A stretch of 62,325 nucleotides of DNA from Massilia frigida (GTDB lineage Bacteria; Pseudomonadota; Gammaproteobacteria; Burkholderiales; Burkholderiaceae_D). Below are positions 1 to 7,765 of this stretch, one piece after another (positions within the stretch are counted from its first letter, which is position 1; the number at the start of each line of letters is the position of its first letter). The stretch is from contig NZ_WHJG01000042.1 of NCBI RefSeq assembly GCF_011682175.1, positions 1 through 62,325 of the forward strand, read 5' to 3'. The notes under the pieces are model-generated. The model saw only the letters and a list, made by a program, of their open reading frames with translations. It ran no database searches and was not told the origin of the DNA. The translations under genes were made by a program, and so were the position numbers.

Positions 1-308
1 CGCCCTCTTGTTGAGACGACTGTCGCCAAGGTCGAGCCCAGCAAACTCATGATCGGTCCACCGCGTCACTGCCTTGCCCATGTCGTCGTCCAAAAGGCAA
101 GAGTAAACGCCATTTCGCTACAGTTTATAAGTGGCGGCTGTAACTCCTTGAATGTTAACGGGTTTTCTCGTCATGGCGACAGGGAGTTCGGAGTTGTGTA
201 TAACGTGATGACCTTGAACGCACCGCTAACAAGTCTGCACCGCGCACCGCCAGGGTCTACGAAGCGCGCAATTTTGCCGCCAGCGCAAGCACGCTCAAGC
301 CAAAGTTA
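1..308. other. Left-edge stretch without a convincing gene
   Basis: No recognisable gene. One reading frame is open from 49 to 309, but its product is low in recognisable structure and I do not believe it. The frame of the gene at 309 is already open from 204 (just after a TAA at 201-203), and its translation there looks protein-like (a helical run ending KLMAGIAEK), yet it holds no ATG, GTG or TTG. The 5' part of that gene may therefore be decayed or frameshifted. A promoter-like pair lies at 176-204. Confidence 0.5.
176..204 (+). promoter_or_regulatory. Putative sigma-70 promoter upstream of the cysteine-protease-like gene
   Basis: GCGACA (176-181) and TATAAC (199-204) are separated by 17 bases, matching 4/6 and 5/6 of the sigma-70 consensus. 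Transcription would begin near 211, about 100 bases before the ATG at 309. This is found by eye only. Confidence 0.35.
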
Positions 309-848
309 ATGGCTGGCATTGCCGAAAAATATGGCGCCGGCAATTGCGACATGGCGGGATCAATGGCCTATACGATGATGCGGGCGGCGCTGAACAATAG
401 CTTTGAGATCATGTTGATCCTAAACACGGCCTACGGTCACACCTACTCCGCCTTCAAAGAAGCGGGGGCGGCCGACGCCACCGCCATCATTGTCGACCCT
501 TGGCCGACTTCGGGCATGGCGACCCTGGCCGAACATCATTTTCAGGGCTTCGCAGGCAATCCAACGATCATTCGGAAACGTGGCAAGTGGGTTGGCGCAG
601 GCGAAGCGCGTGATCGGGTCGCCTTGAATGCAAAATACGCGGCCCTCACGGCACTCATCGATGACGACCTGGCGAACGTGAACGCCCTCCCCCCGGCATC
701 GTACACTCCCTATACCAATACACTGTGCTCGACCCAGGTCGGTGGCTACCAAGACCAACATGGCATTGCCATTGCCACGCCAGCGCAGCGGCTACCACTC
801 GATCCACCGCCGATTCCTATGCCGGACGTCATCATGGCCGACGCCTGA
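309..848 (+). CDS. Putative papain-like-fold cysteine protease / effector-like protein, possibly 5'-truncated
   Basis: The 179-residue product has the order Cys13 (in GAGNCDMAG), His44 (in YGHTYSAF) and Asp63 (in IIVDPWP). This spacing resembles the Cys-His-Asp core of papain/transglutaminase-like folds found in secreted effectors and polymorphic toxins. No signal peptide or membrane segment is visible. The C-terminal third is Pro/Ala-rich and lacks motifs I know. The ATG at 309 has no clear Shine-Dalgarno sequence, and coding-like sequence continues upstream in frame to 204 without a start codon, so the N-terminus may be lost. No secretion or immunity gene is next to it. The catalytic assignment is inference; a conserved protein of unrelated function is possible. 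Confidence 0.45.
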   Translation: MAGIAEKYGAGNCDMAGSMAYTMMRAALNNSFEIMLILNTAYGHTYSAFKEAGAADATAIIVDPWPTSGMATLAEHHFQGFAGNPTIIRKRGKWVGAGEARDRVALNAKYAALTALIDDDLANVNALPPASYTPYTNTLCSTQVGGYQDQHGIAIATPAQRLPLDPPPIPMPDVIMADA

Positions 849-1092
849 CCGAGGCCGGACGGCGCACTGCGATTCGCGCACGCTTGAAGGAAACGGACAA
901 GCTCATCACTTACATCATCGACCCTCCCCGGCACAAAACATCAGAAGGACAGCACGCGCCACGACCGCCAGAAAGCGGGCGGTCTATCCGCCGTGCTGCG
1001 TCAATATGGCATTTGGCGGCGAGCAGAACGTGACATTGGCCGCACTCGCCCTGCGCCGGAAATCAGCGCGCGGGCATCGACTGCTATTCGCC

Positions 1093-1395
1093 TCAATGCC
1101 AGCTTGCATTGCCCAAACGATTGAAGAGCAAAAGCAGAAGCAACAGGACGATGCTGACGGGAAGCGACAGCATGACGCTGAGCAGCAGCGTGCGCGCATT
1201 TCCGGCATGGCCCTTCACGTCCGCCCTCACCGCAAACGGCAGCGGCAACAGACTGAGCAGCGCGGGAAGGATCAGCAGCGCGCGCATCCATGACGACCCG
1301 CCTGTGCTGCCTGCGCAGGCAAAGGTGACGCCGACGACGAGCAGCAGATGGAGTGTGATGAAGACGATGCGCGCAATCCATGCCGGCGGCCTCAT
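1093..1395 (-). CDS. Small hypothetical membrane protein (100 aa)
   Basis: Three hydrophobic segments are visible, at about residues 8-27, 38-55 and 68-90; the last contains a run of leucines. I do not recognise the family. The start ATG (1395-1393) overlaps the TGA of the beta-lactamase reading frame (1394-1392) as ATGA, so it probably depends on translational coupling with that gene. If the upstream amber codon stops ribosomes, this gene may be poorly translated. Function unknown; a small integral inner-membrane protein is the most that can be said. Confidence 0.55.
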   Translation of the reverse strand: MRPPAWIARIVFITLHLLLVVGVTFACAGSTGGSSWMRALLILPALLSLLPLPFAVRADVKGHAGNARTLLLSVMLSLPVSIVLLLLLLLFNRLGNASWH

Positions 1396-2288
1396 TGCGC
1401 GGCTTCGCGCTTGAGGCGGTCGGCCAGCCGCTCATGCGCATCGGCCGCGTACCTACGGCACGCACCCGGGTCGATGAAGGGGTTGTTGCCGCTGGTGCGG
1501 GCCGCATGCTTTTCCATGACGTCCGAAAACCCCGGATGCACCGCAATCATCACGTCGCACTTGAGTGCCGCGACCTTGTCGATGCTGGCCCGGAACGATG
1601 GCGCGCGGTCGGGCGCGGTGGCACTGCCCAGGAAGCGGAAGCCATCCTGCGACATCGCGTTCAGGCTGTCGGCGTATACGACATCGAGGCAGCGCCCGTT
1701 CTCGCACGATTGCCACGACCACGTGGTGCCGCCGGTCGTGTGGCCGGGCGTGAGGTGGGCGGTGATGGCCAGCGCGCCCACCCGCAGGACGCCGCCATCG
1801 GCCACCTCGGTCACCTGCGCCACCTTGGGAAATCGATGCGGGCCATCGGCCTTGTACTGGGGATCGTCCGGCCCGACCAGGCCGGCGCGCAAGGCCCGCG
1901 CCGCCAGGGCGCTGGCGGCCACGGTGGCGCCACTGGCGCGCTGCAACTGCGCAATGCCGCCCGCATGATCGTCATGGGCGTGGGAGTTGACGATCAGCTT
2001 CACATCCTCGATCCGAAAACCGAGCGCCGCAATGTTGCGGATGATCAGCGGCGCCGACTGCGGTAGCGCGCCGTCGAGCAGGATATGCCCTTGGTCGCTC
2101 GTGACCAGCAGCGCCGACAAGCCGCGCGGGCCGACATAATACGTATTGCCGACGATCTGGAACGGCTGCTGCGGCTGGTTCTATTCCTCGCACATGGCGC
2201 ACTTGACGTCCTCGTCCCCGGCCATTGCCGCCGTCATCCCTGTTGCCGCGATCGCCAGCGCAAGTGCCAGCTTGCGCAAGATTGCCAT
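1392..2288 (-). pseudogene. Subclass B3 metallo-beta-lactamase interrupted by an in-frame amber codon
   Basis: Read from ATG 2288 (GGAGA about 6 bases upstream), the frame gives a signal peptide (MAILRKLALALAIAATG, likely cut after AMA) and the segment KCAMCEE. It then meets TAG at 2183-2181 and resumes as NQPQQPFQIVGNTYYVG, the start of the mature B3 fold. All zinc ligands remain: His-Ala-His-Asp-Asp-His at conceptual residues 103-108, His in TPGHTTGGT, and His in VHPGFSD. Family members normally have Trp just before the NQP segment, so TGG to TAG is the simplest explanation. Without the stop the protein would be about 298 residues, normal for B3 enzymes. Downstream of the TAG only a TTG at 2120 could restart, without an SD and lacking the first strand. 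It may be a recent pseudogene, a suppressed gene or a sequencing error. Confidence 0.8.
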
Positions 2289-2604
2289 TGCTTGTCTCCA
2301 ATTAAAAAACGCGCCGGCGTGACCGTTGCCACTGATTGCTTGTGCGATTCGGCGCCATGCGAAGTTCGCCATGTTACACGTTAAACAGCGCCCCTTGAAC
2401 AGAACACGCGCAGGACATTTGTACTACGCCGCCTGGTCCGCGCGTCCCATCCGCAGCCCAAAAAATCAGGAGCACCGTCCCATCCGGAACAGGACATCCG
2501 GCCGATTCGCAGCCGAGCCCGTCTACATATACTCACTTCATCGATCACGCCAACGGCGCCAGGCCTGGCGGGATCGCCCCCCCCAACATCACCGGCGAGT
2601 CATC
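2289..2604. other. Divergent intergenic region upstream of the Tad locus
   Basis: This region separates the leftward beta-lactamase gene from the rightward pilus locus. TATACT at 2528-2533 is a good -10 candidate for the pilus operon; I see no convincing -35 at 16-18 bases. No gene is evident. Confidence 0.4.
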
Positions 2605-3189
2605 ATGGACGAAACAGCCTCCTTCTTCGAACTGCTCGGCATGCTGGTCAGCAACCCACGCACCGGCGTACTGCTAGCCCTGCTGGTGGCGGCCGCCGTG
2701 TGCGACTACCGCAGCTTCCGCATTCCCAACCTGATCACCGGCGGTGGCATCCTGTTCGCGCTGGTCTACAACAGCGTCGTGCCGCCCTACTGGCATGCCG
2801 GCTGGAGCTGGGCGCCGGCCGGCATGCTGCTCGGTTTTGGCGCGATGCTGCCGCTGTACGCGATCGGCGTGATGGGCGCCGGCGACGTCAAGCTGATGGC
2901 GATGGTCGGCGCTTTCCTCGGCGTTGACGCGACCCTGTACGCCCTGCTGTTTTGCATCATCACCGCCGGCATCGCCGCCCTCGCCTTCGGCCTGCGCAAG
3001 CGGGTCATGGGACGGATGCTGGCCAACGCCGGCGGCGCCATGCGCGGCATGCTGTGGTCCGCCATTGCCTGCGGCAAGCCGCAACTGGCGCCGGGCGTCA
3101 TGCCATCGGTCGGCAAGCTCGCCTACGGCATCAGCATCGCGTTCGGCACCACCAGCTACCTGGTGGCCCAGCAGTTCAACCTCGTCTGA
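2605..3189 (+). CDS. cpaA: Tad prepilin peptidase CpaA/TadV (A24 aspartic peptidase)
   Basis: The 194-residue polytopic membrane protein would cleave and prepare the Flp prepilins at the cytoplasmic face of the inner membrane. Both catalytic aspartates of the family are present: one in CDYRSFRIPN near residue 33 and one in the GxGD motif GAGDVKL near residue 96. Like other TadV/CpaA proteins it lacks the N-terminal methylase part of PilD. The frame is open well upstream, but ATG 2605 gives the usual family length and N-terminus. It is the first gene of the Tad operon, 19 bases before cpaB. Confidence 0.88.
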   Translation: MDETASFFELLGMLVSNPRTGVLLALLVAAAVCDYRSFRIPNLITGGGILFALVYNSVVPPYWHAGWSWAPAGMLLGFGAMLPLYAIGVMGAGDVKLMAMVGAFLGVDATLYALLFCIITAGIAALAFGLRKRVMGRMLANAGGAMRGMLWSAIACGKPQLAPGVMPSVGKLAYGISIAFGTTSYLVAQQFNLV

Positions 3190-3208
3190 CTCTCGGAAAG
3201 AGATCACC

Positions 3209-4051
3209 ATGAAAAACCTCAAGGCACTCGGGCTGATCGCGTTCGCCCTCGTCATCGGACTGGCGGCGGCCGTCTACGCGGCAGGATGGGTAGCGCGCCA
3301 GGGCGGCGCCAGCGTGAACAAAGTGGTGGTGGCCGCCGTCGACATCGAACCCGGCAGCAAGATCAACGCCGAAATGCTCTCCAACCTCGACTGGCCGGCC
3401 GGCGCCACGCCGCCGGGCGCGTTCAAGAGCGCCGGCGAACTGCAGGACCGCATCGCCAAGGTCGGCATCCTGCGCGGCGAACCCATGCTCGACGGCAAGC
3501 TGGCGCCACAGGGCACCCAGGGCGGATTGTCGGCCGTCATCGCCGAAGGCAAGCGGGCCATGACGGTGCGCGTCAACGACGTGGTGGGCGTGGCCGGCTT
3601 CGCCCTGCCCGGCAATTATGTCGACGTGATGGTCAATGCCCAGCAGGAAAAATCGGGCAAGCAGGAAGGCAAGCAGATGAGCAAGACGGTGCTCGAACGG
3701 GTGCTGGTGCTGGCCGTGGCGCAGGAAGCCGGCCGCGACGACACCAAGCCCAAGGTCGTCAGTGCCGTCACCCTGGAACTGTCGCTGGAAGATTCCGAGA
3801 AGCTGGACCTGGCACGCAGCGTCGGCACCCTGTCGCTGGTGCTGCGCAACCAGGTCGACCAGAAGACCGTGGCCAGCGCCGGCTTCACCAAGGACGAGCT
3901 GTTCGGCGACCAGAAAGCGCCGCCGGCCGTGCCTGTCCCGGCAGCGCCGCGCAAGGCGCGCCCGGCCCACGCCGCAGCCGCGCCGCTCGCCAGCCGCGCC
4001 CAGTGCGTGGAAGTGATCCAGCACGGCGTGCTGGCAGTCAATTGCTTTTGA
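3209..4051 (+). CDS. cpaB: Flp pilus assembly protein CpaB/RcpC
   Basis: This 280-residue periplasmic protein has an N-terminal membrane anchor (about residues 5-27), then a SAF-type domain (VVVAAVDIEPGSKINAEML) and the RcpC core with AMTVRVNDVVGVAGFALPGNYVDV, typical of CpaB. The C-terminus has an Ala/Pro-rich tail and two cysteines. In Tad systems CpaB helps the secretin CpaC assemble or stay stable. GGAAAGAG precedes the ATG. It lies between cpaA and cpaC, as is normal. Confidence 0.88.
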   Translation: MKNLKALGLIAFALVIGLAAAVYAAGWVARQGGASVNKVVVAAVDIEPGSKINAEMLSNLDWPAGATPPGAFKSAGELQDRIAKVGILRGEPMLDGKLAPQGTQGGLSAVIAEGKRAMTVRVNDVVGVAGFALPGNYVDVMVNAQQEKSGKQEGKQMSKTVLERVLVLAVAQEAGRDDTKPKVVSAVTLELSLEDSEKLDLARSVGTLSLVLRNQVDQKTVASAGFTKDELFGDQKAPPAVPVPAAPRKARPAHAAAAPLASRAQCVEVIQHGVLAVNCF

Positions 4052-4072
4052 ACAGCCACGGAGACCTGAATC

Positions 4073-5572
4073 ATGAACAAGCACATTCGCATGGCGGCCC
4101 TGGCCGTCGCCACGGCAGGCATGGTGGCCGCGCCGGCCGGCTCGGCGGCAACGCCGGGCGCCTCGGGCACGAAGCAATGCAAGTCGGTTATCGTGGCACC
4201 GGTAGCGCAGGTGATGCTCGGTAAATCGTCGGTGATTCCTCTGGCGGCCCCGGCGCTGCGCATCGTGGCCAGCGGCCAGCGCGATGCCAAACAGGCCGCA
4301 TCGGCGGCCCCGGCGGCCGCCGCGACGGATGACGTTGATAGCGTCGCCGAGATCGAGGTGCTGCTGCTCAGCCCGACCGACCTGTTCTTGCTCGGAAAAA
4401 AAGCCGGCGCCACCAGCCTGATCCTGCAAGATGCGCGCGGCGTGTGCACCCTGCGCGACATCGTGGTGGCGATCGACCCGGCCACCCTGCAAGCCAAGCT
4501 GAACGAGCTGATGCCCGAGGAAACCGGGATCACCGTCAAGAGCGCCGAAAACGCCATCGTGCTCACCGGCACCGTGCGCGACGCCGGCCAGCTCGACGAA
4601 GCGATGCGCGTGGCCGGCGCCTACGGCGGCGGCAAGCGCGTGCTGAACCTGCTGCGCGTGACCTCGCCCCAGCAAGTCATGCTGGAAGTGAAGATCGCCG
4701 AGGTCAGCAAGACCTTGCTCGACAAGTTCGGGGTCGACTTCGCCCGCATGTTCGCCTCGGCCGACGGCCTGACCTCGCGCGTGATCTCGGGCATCCTGGG
4801 CGGCGCGCCGGCGCTGGTCGGCCAGTACAGCCACGGGGGATCGGGCGCGGCGCTGGGCGCCGTGGCCGACGCCGCCGTCAGGGGCGGCAATTCCGCCGCC
4901 GGTGCCAGGCTCTCGACGGGCGCGCGCGGCGCCACCCTGTTCGGCGTCGATGCGCAGAAAAAGGATGGCCTGGTGCGGGTGCTGGCCGAACCGAACATCA
5001 TGGCCATCAGCGGCCAGTCGGCCAGCTTCCTGTCGGGCGGCAAGATCTTCATTCCGGTAGCCCAGTCGCGCGACAGCGGCGGCACCACCGTCACCCTGGA
5101 AGAGAAGGAATTCGGGATCGGGCTCAAGTTCTCGCCGACGGTACTGGGCGGGGCCCGCATCAACCTCAAGCTGGTGTCGGAAGTGTCGGAACTGGCCCAG
5201 ACCGGCTCGCCCTTCACCACCAACGGCGGCGTGACCTCGGTGCTGCCGTCGATCACCACGCGCCGGGTCGACACCACGGTGCAGCTGGGCGATGGCCAAA
5301 GCTTCGCCATCGCCGGCCTGATCCGCAACAACGTGACCGAAACCCTGTCCCGTTTTCCCGGCCTGGGCGACATCCCGGTACTGGGCGCGCTGTTTCGCTC
5401 GACCGAATTCCAGAAAGACCAGACCGAACTGATTTTCATCGTCACGCCACGCCTGGTCAAACCGGCCACGGGACTGGCGGCGCCGACCGACAACCACGTG
5501 GCGGCCAGCCGCGCCGACCTGATTTTCATGGGCCGGACCGAGGGCAAGACCGCCCCCGCAACCAACAAATAA
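4073..5572 (+). CDS. cpaC: Tad outer-membrane secretin CpaC/RcpA
   Basis: The 499-residue product begins with a signal peptide (MNKHIRMAALAVATAGMVAA), continues with the pilus N-terminal domain (LLLSPTDLFLLGKKAGATSL) and a BON-like segment (ITVKSAENAIVLTGTVRD). It ends with the secretin domain, whose signature region RVDTTVQLGDGQSFAIAGLI and PGLGDIPVLGALFRS are clear. It would form the outer-membrane ring through which Flp fibres exit. The small lipoprotein gene follows 10 bases after its stop and may encode a pilotin or assembly partner. Confidence 0.9.
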   Translation: MNKHIRMAALAVATAGMVAAPAGSAATPGASGTKQCKSVIVAPVAQVMLGKSSVIPLAAPALRIVASGQRDAKQAASAAPAAAATDDVDSVAEIEVLLLSPTDLFLLGKKAGATSLILQDARGVCTLRDIVVAIDPATLQAKLNELMPEETGITVKSAENAIVLTGTVRDAGQLDEAMRVAGAYGGGKRVLNLLRVTSPQQVMLEVKIAEVSKTLLDKFGVDFARMFASADGLTSRVISGILGGAPALVGQYSHGGSGAALGAVADAAVRGGNSAAGARLSTGARGATLFGVDAQKKDGLVRVLAEPNIMAISGQSASFLSGGKIFIPVAQSRDSGGTTVTLEEKEFGIGLKFSPTVLGGARINLKLVSEVSELAQTGSPFTTNGGVTSVLPSITTRRVDTTVQLGDGQSFAIAGLIRNNVTETLSRFPGLGDIPVLGALFRSTEFQKDQTELIFIVTPRLVKPATGLAAPTDNHVAASRADLIFMGRTEGKTAPATNK

Positions 5573-5582
5573 GGAGAGCGCC

Positions 5583-5855
5583 ATGAACCAGACGATCTAC
5601 CGCGCCGTGCTGCCCATGCTGGCCATGCTGGCCGGCTGCGCCACGGCACCGCGCTACGACGCGCGCTTCGGCGACGCCGTGCGCCAGGCGCGCAGCGCCA
5701 TGACCATCAACCCGCAGGCCGCTGCCGCCAGCGACGCGGCCGCCGGGATCGACGGCCAGGCCGCGCGCGACGCCATGCTGCGCTACCAGGACAGCTTCAA
5801 GGCGCCGCCGCCGGTCATTACCGTCATCAACGCCGGCGGCCCCGCCGCCCGGTGA
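5583..5855 (+). CDS. Small Tad-locus lipoprotein (90 aa)
   Basis: The protein starts with a lipoprotein signal ending in the lipobox LAGC (Cys about residue 19). The mature part is 70 residues with RFGDAVRQARSAMTINPQA and ends in a Pro-rich segment. A short lipoprotein of this kind commonly follows cpaC in Burkholderiales Tad loci, in the place of CpaD/RcpB. A role in secretin localisation or as periplasmic/outer-membrane assembly factor is likely by position, not by motif. An excellent AAGGAGAG site precedes the ATG. Confidence 0.7.
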   Translation: MNQTIYRAVLPMLAMLAGCATAPRYDARFGDAVRQARSAMTINPQAAAASDAAAGIDGQAARDAMLRYQDSFKAPPPVITVINAGGPAAR

Positions 5856-5895
5856 AGCATCCGGCACGGGCCACGGGCCAGTGCCGGCGCAGTAC

Positions 5896-5913
5896 CCCGC
5901 CCGCAGGGGCGGG
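5896..5913 (+). promoter_or_regulatory. GC-rich hairpin in the leader of the first flp gene
   Basis: CCCGCCC (5896-5902), loop GCAG, and GGGCGGG (5907-5913) form a perfect 7-bp stem 37 bases before the flp start codon. No T-run follows, so it is not a standard terminator. It may protect the 5' end of a processed pilin transcript or attenuate upstream transcripts. Confidence 0.4.
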
Positions 5914-5950
5914 CATGTTTGCCCATCCATCCACAAGAAAGGTAAGCCAA

Positions 5951-6154
5951 ATGAACACTTTTTTGACAACGATAAGCCAGTCGGTCCAATCCTTCGCCCG
6001 CGACGACGAAGGCGCCCAGGTCGTCGAATACGCGCTGATCATCGCAGTCGTCTCGATCATCCTGGTGGTGGCGCTGCGTAACCTCACCGGCACCAGCTTT
6101 TCCGGCTTCATCACCCGTGTCGGCACCTGCCTGACCGGCGGCGCCTGCGCCTGA
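5951..6154 (+). CDS. flp: Flp pilin, copy 1
   Basis: The 67-residue Flp/Fap pilin has a short basic/acidic leader (MNTFLTTISQSVQSFARDDEG), the cleavage site G|AQVVEYAL with conserved Glu5-Tyr6 of the mature subunit, then a hydrophobic helix (IIAVVSIILVVALRNL). The tail carries two cysteines (GTCLTGGACA) that could form a disulphide. It would be the major subunit of the Tad pilus, processed by CpaA at 2605-3189. A second copy begins 47 bases downstream; the two proteins differ at only a few tail positions and in the leader. Confidence 0.93.
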   Translation: MNTFLTTISQSVQSFARDDEGAQVVEYALIIAVVSIILVVALRNLTGTSFSGFITRVGTCLTGGACA

Positions 6155-6201
6155 TCGCACCAGCACTCCCCTCTTCCCATCTCAACTGAAAGGTCCACAC
6201 C

Positions 6202-6405
6202 ATGAACGCCCTGCTCACCACCGCACGCCGCAACATCGGTTCCTTCCTGCGCGACGACGAAGGCGCCCAGGTAGTCGAATACGCGCTGATCATCGCGGTC
6301 GTCTCGATCATCCTGGTGGTCGCGCTGCGCAACCTGACCGGCACCAGCTTTTCCGGCTTCATCGCCCGCGTCGAAGCCTGCCTGACCGGCGGGGCCTGCG
6401 CCTGA
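6202..6405 (+). CDS. flp: Flp pilin, copy 2
   Basis: This 67-residue duplicate of the first pilin has the same G|AQVVEYAL cleavage site, hydrophobic helix and Cys-containing tail (EACLTGGACA). The DNA of the two genes is almost identical from the DDEGAQ segment to the stop, with mostly silent differences, so the duplication looks recent or kept uniform by gene conversion. The leader (MNALLTTARRNIGSFLR) differs more. An intrinsic terminator follows after 10 bases, giving the pilins their own transcript end. Confidence 0.93.
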   Translation: MNALLTTARRNIGSFLRDDEGAQVVEYALIIAVVSIILVVALRNLTGTSFSGFIARVEACLTGGACA

Positions 6406-6415
6406 CCCACCAGCC

Positions 6416-6453
6416 GACGGACCGCGGCACCCCGCGGCCCGTCATTTTTTTTT
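6416..6453 (+). terminator. Intrinsic terminator after the Flp pilins
   Basis: GACGG/CCGTC and CCGCGG/CCGCGG pair across a short loop with one internal A·C mismatch; the stem is followed by A and nine T residues (6445-6453). It is a textbook rho-independent terminator. It lies inside the Tad locus and its T-run ends two bases before the first ATG of the next gene, so downstream genes need readthrough or their own promoter. Confidence 0.85.
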
Positions 6454-6455
6454 GG

Positions 6456-7760
6456 ATGAAAACCATGATCCCGCACAATCGACACATGGTTCGCCAGCGC
6501 CAGCACGGCGCGGTGATCCTGACGGTCTGCTTCCTGCTGTTCTTCCTGCTGGGGTTCGTCGCCATCGCCTTCGACCTGGGCCGCCTGTTCATCGTCAAGA
6601 CCGAACTGCAAACGGCCATGGACAGCTGCGCCCTGGCCGCCGCCCAGGAGCTCGACGGCCAGGCCAGCGCGCTGGCGCGGGCGCGCCGCGCCGGCACCAC
6701 CGCGGCCAACCTGAACCGGGTCAACCTGCAGTCGGCCAACTGGGACGGCAAGGGCCAGCTACCCGAGGCCGGCATCAGCTTCCGGGACCAGCTTTACATG
6801 CCCACCAGCGCTCCCGCCAGCGCACGCTATGCGCAGTGCCAGCACACCCAGAGCGGCGTGCGAATGTGGCTGCTGCACGCCATGGGCGCCTTCAGCGGCA
6901 ACGGCACGGCCAATCCGGCCACGCGCGCGGTGCTGGCCAGCGCGGTCGCCACGCGCGGCAGCGCCCAGAGCACCTGCCCGATCCCGGTGGCGCTCAAGGC
7001 CAGGGCCGGCGGCACGGCCGCCAACGACTACGGTTTCGCGGTCGGCGAATGGGCGGTCGTGTTCGACAAGGGCGGCGCGGCGGCTTCGGCCGGCGAAATG
7101 GGCTGGTACAACCTCGATGGCAGCAACAACGCCAGCGAAACGGCCGCCGAACTGGCCGAGGGAGGACGCTGCGGCACGCGCCTGGGCGACACCCTCGGCA
7201 CGCCGGGCGCGCAGACCAGCGTGGACCGGCCTTGGAACTACCGCTTCGGGGTCTACAAGAACAGCGACTCCCCCAGTCTGAACCATCCCGACCAGAGCGG
7301 TTACTCATACACCGCCGCCAACTGGAAAAATGCAGTGCCGCAGAACGCCTTTGCCGGCACGCCGGCGGCCGGCTCGCACGCCAGCGCGCAAAATTACATC
7401 ACCAAGCGCGCCGCATATGCCTCGCTGGCCGACACCGGCACCAACATCAAGACCGGATCGCTGATCGCCTTCGGCGACAGCAACCGGCTGAACAGTTTCC
7501 AGAAGCTGGCCGCGCCCGGCGCCGCCGGCGAACACCGCCAGTACGGCACCAGCCGGCGCCTGGTGATCGTCCCGGTGATCAATGGCGCGTCCCAGGTGAC
7601 CGACTTCGTATGCATGTTCATGCTCCATCCGCTCAGTGGCCCGAACGATTCGGCCAGGCTGGAGTATCGCGGCCTGGCCGGGGTCGCGGCATCGCCCTGC
7701 GCACCGGGCGGCACGCCCGGCGGCGCGGCCGGGCCGCTGGTACCGGTACTGGTGAGGTGA
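6456..7760 (+). CDS. tadG: TadG-like minor pilin / pilus assembly protein
   Basis: The 434-residue protein has an N-terminal prepilin-like hydrophobic segment (GAVILTVCFLLFFLLGFVAI) followed by FDLGRLFIVKTELQTAMDSCALAAAQEL. This is the signature of the putative TadE/G-like domain at the N-terminus of TadG. The rest is a large extracytoplasmic domain rich in Gly, Ala, Asn and Ser with scattered cysteines. The ATG at 6456 abuts a terminator T-run and has no SD; the in-frame ATG at 6465 has GGATGA upstream and is an equally good start. The stop is 5 bases before the next gene. A role in anchoring or priming Flp fibres is inferred from other Tad systems. Confidence 0.8.
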   Translation: MKTMIPHNRHMVRQRQHGAVILTVCFLLFFLLGFVAIAFDLGRLFIVKTELQTAMDSCALAAAQELDGQASALARARRAGTTAANLNRVNLQSANWDGKGQLPEAGISFRDQLYMPTSAPASARYAQCQHTQSGVRMWLLHAMGAFSGNGTANPATRAVLASAVATRGSAQSTCPIPVALKARAGGTAANDYGFAVGEWAVVFDKGGAAASAGEMGWYNLDGSNNASETAAELAEGGRCGTRLGDTLGTPGAQTSVDRPWNYRFGVYKNSDSPSLNHPDQSGYSYTAANWKNAVPQNAFAGTPAAGSHASAQNYITKRAAYASLADTGTNIKTGSLIAFGDSNRLNSFQKLAAPGAAGEHRQYGTSRRLVIVPVINGASQVTDFVCMFMLHPLSGPNDSARLEYRGLAGVAASPCAPGGTPGGAAGPLVPVLVR

Positions 7761-7765
7761 GCGCC

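Noticed and set aside
49-309. An 86-codon frame at the left edge
   Set aside because: The product has no structure or motif and the neighbouring frame (from 204) looks more protein-like; not enough support to call a gene.
742-1293. A 183-codon plus-strand frame after the effector-like gene
   Set aside because: Low-complexity Arg/Gln/His composition, overlaps real genes on both sides, no motif.
2326-2604. Extended N-terminus of the prepilin peptidase
   Set aside because: The upstream open frame has no conserved sequence; ATG 2605 gives the standard family N-terminus and length.
3176-5584. An 802-codon minus-strand frame opposite cpaB and cpaC
   Set aside because: Antisense shadow of two recognised genes; composition is biased to His, Gly, Arg and Ala.
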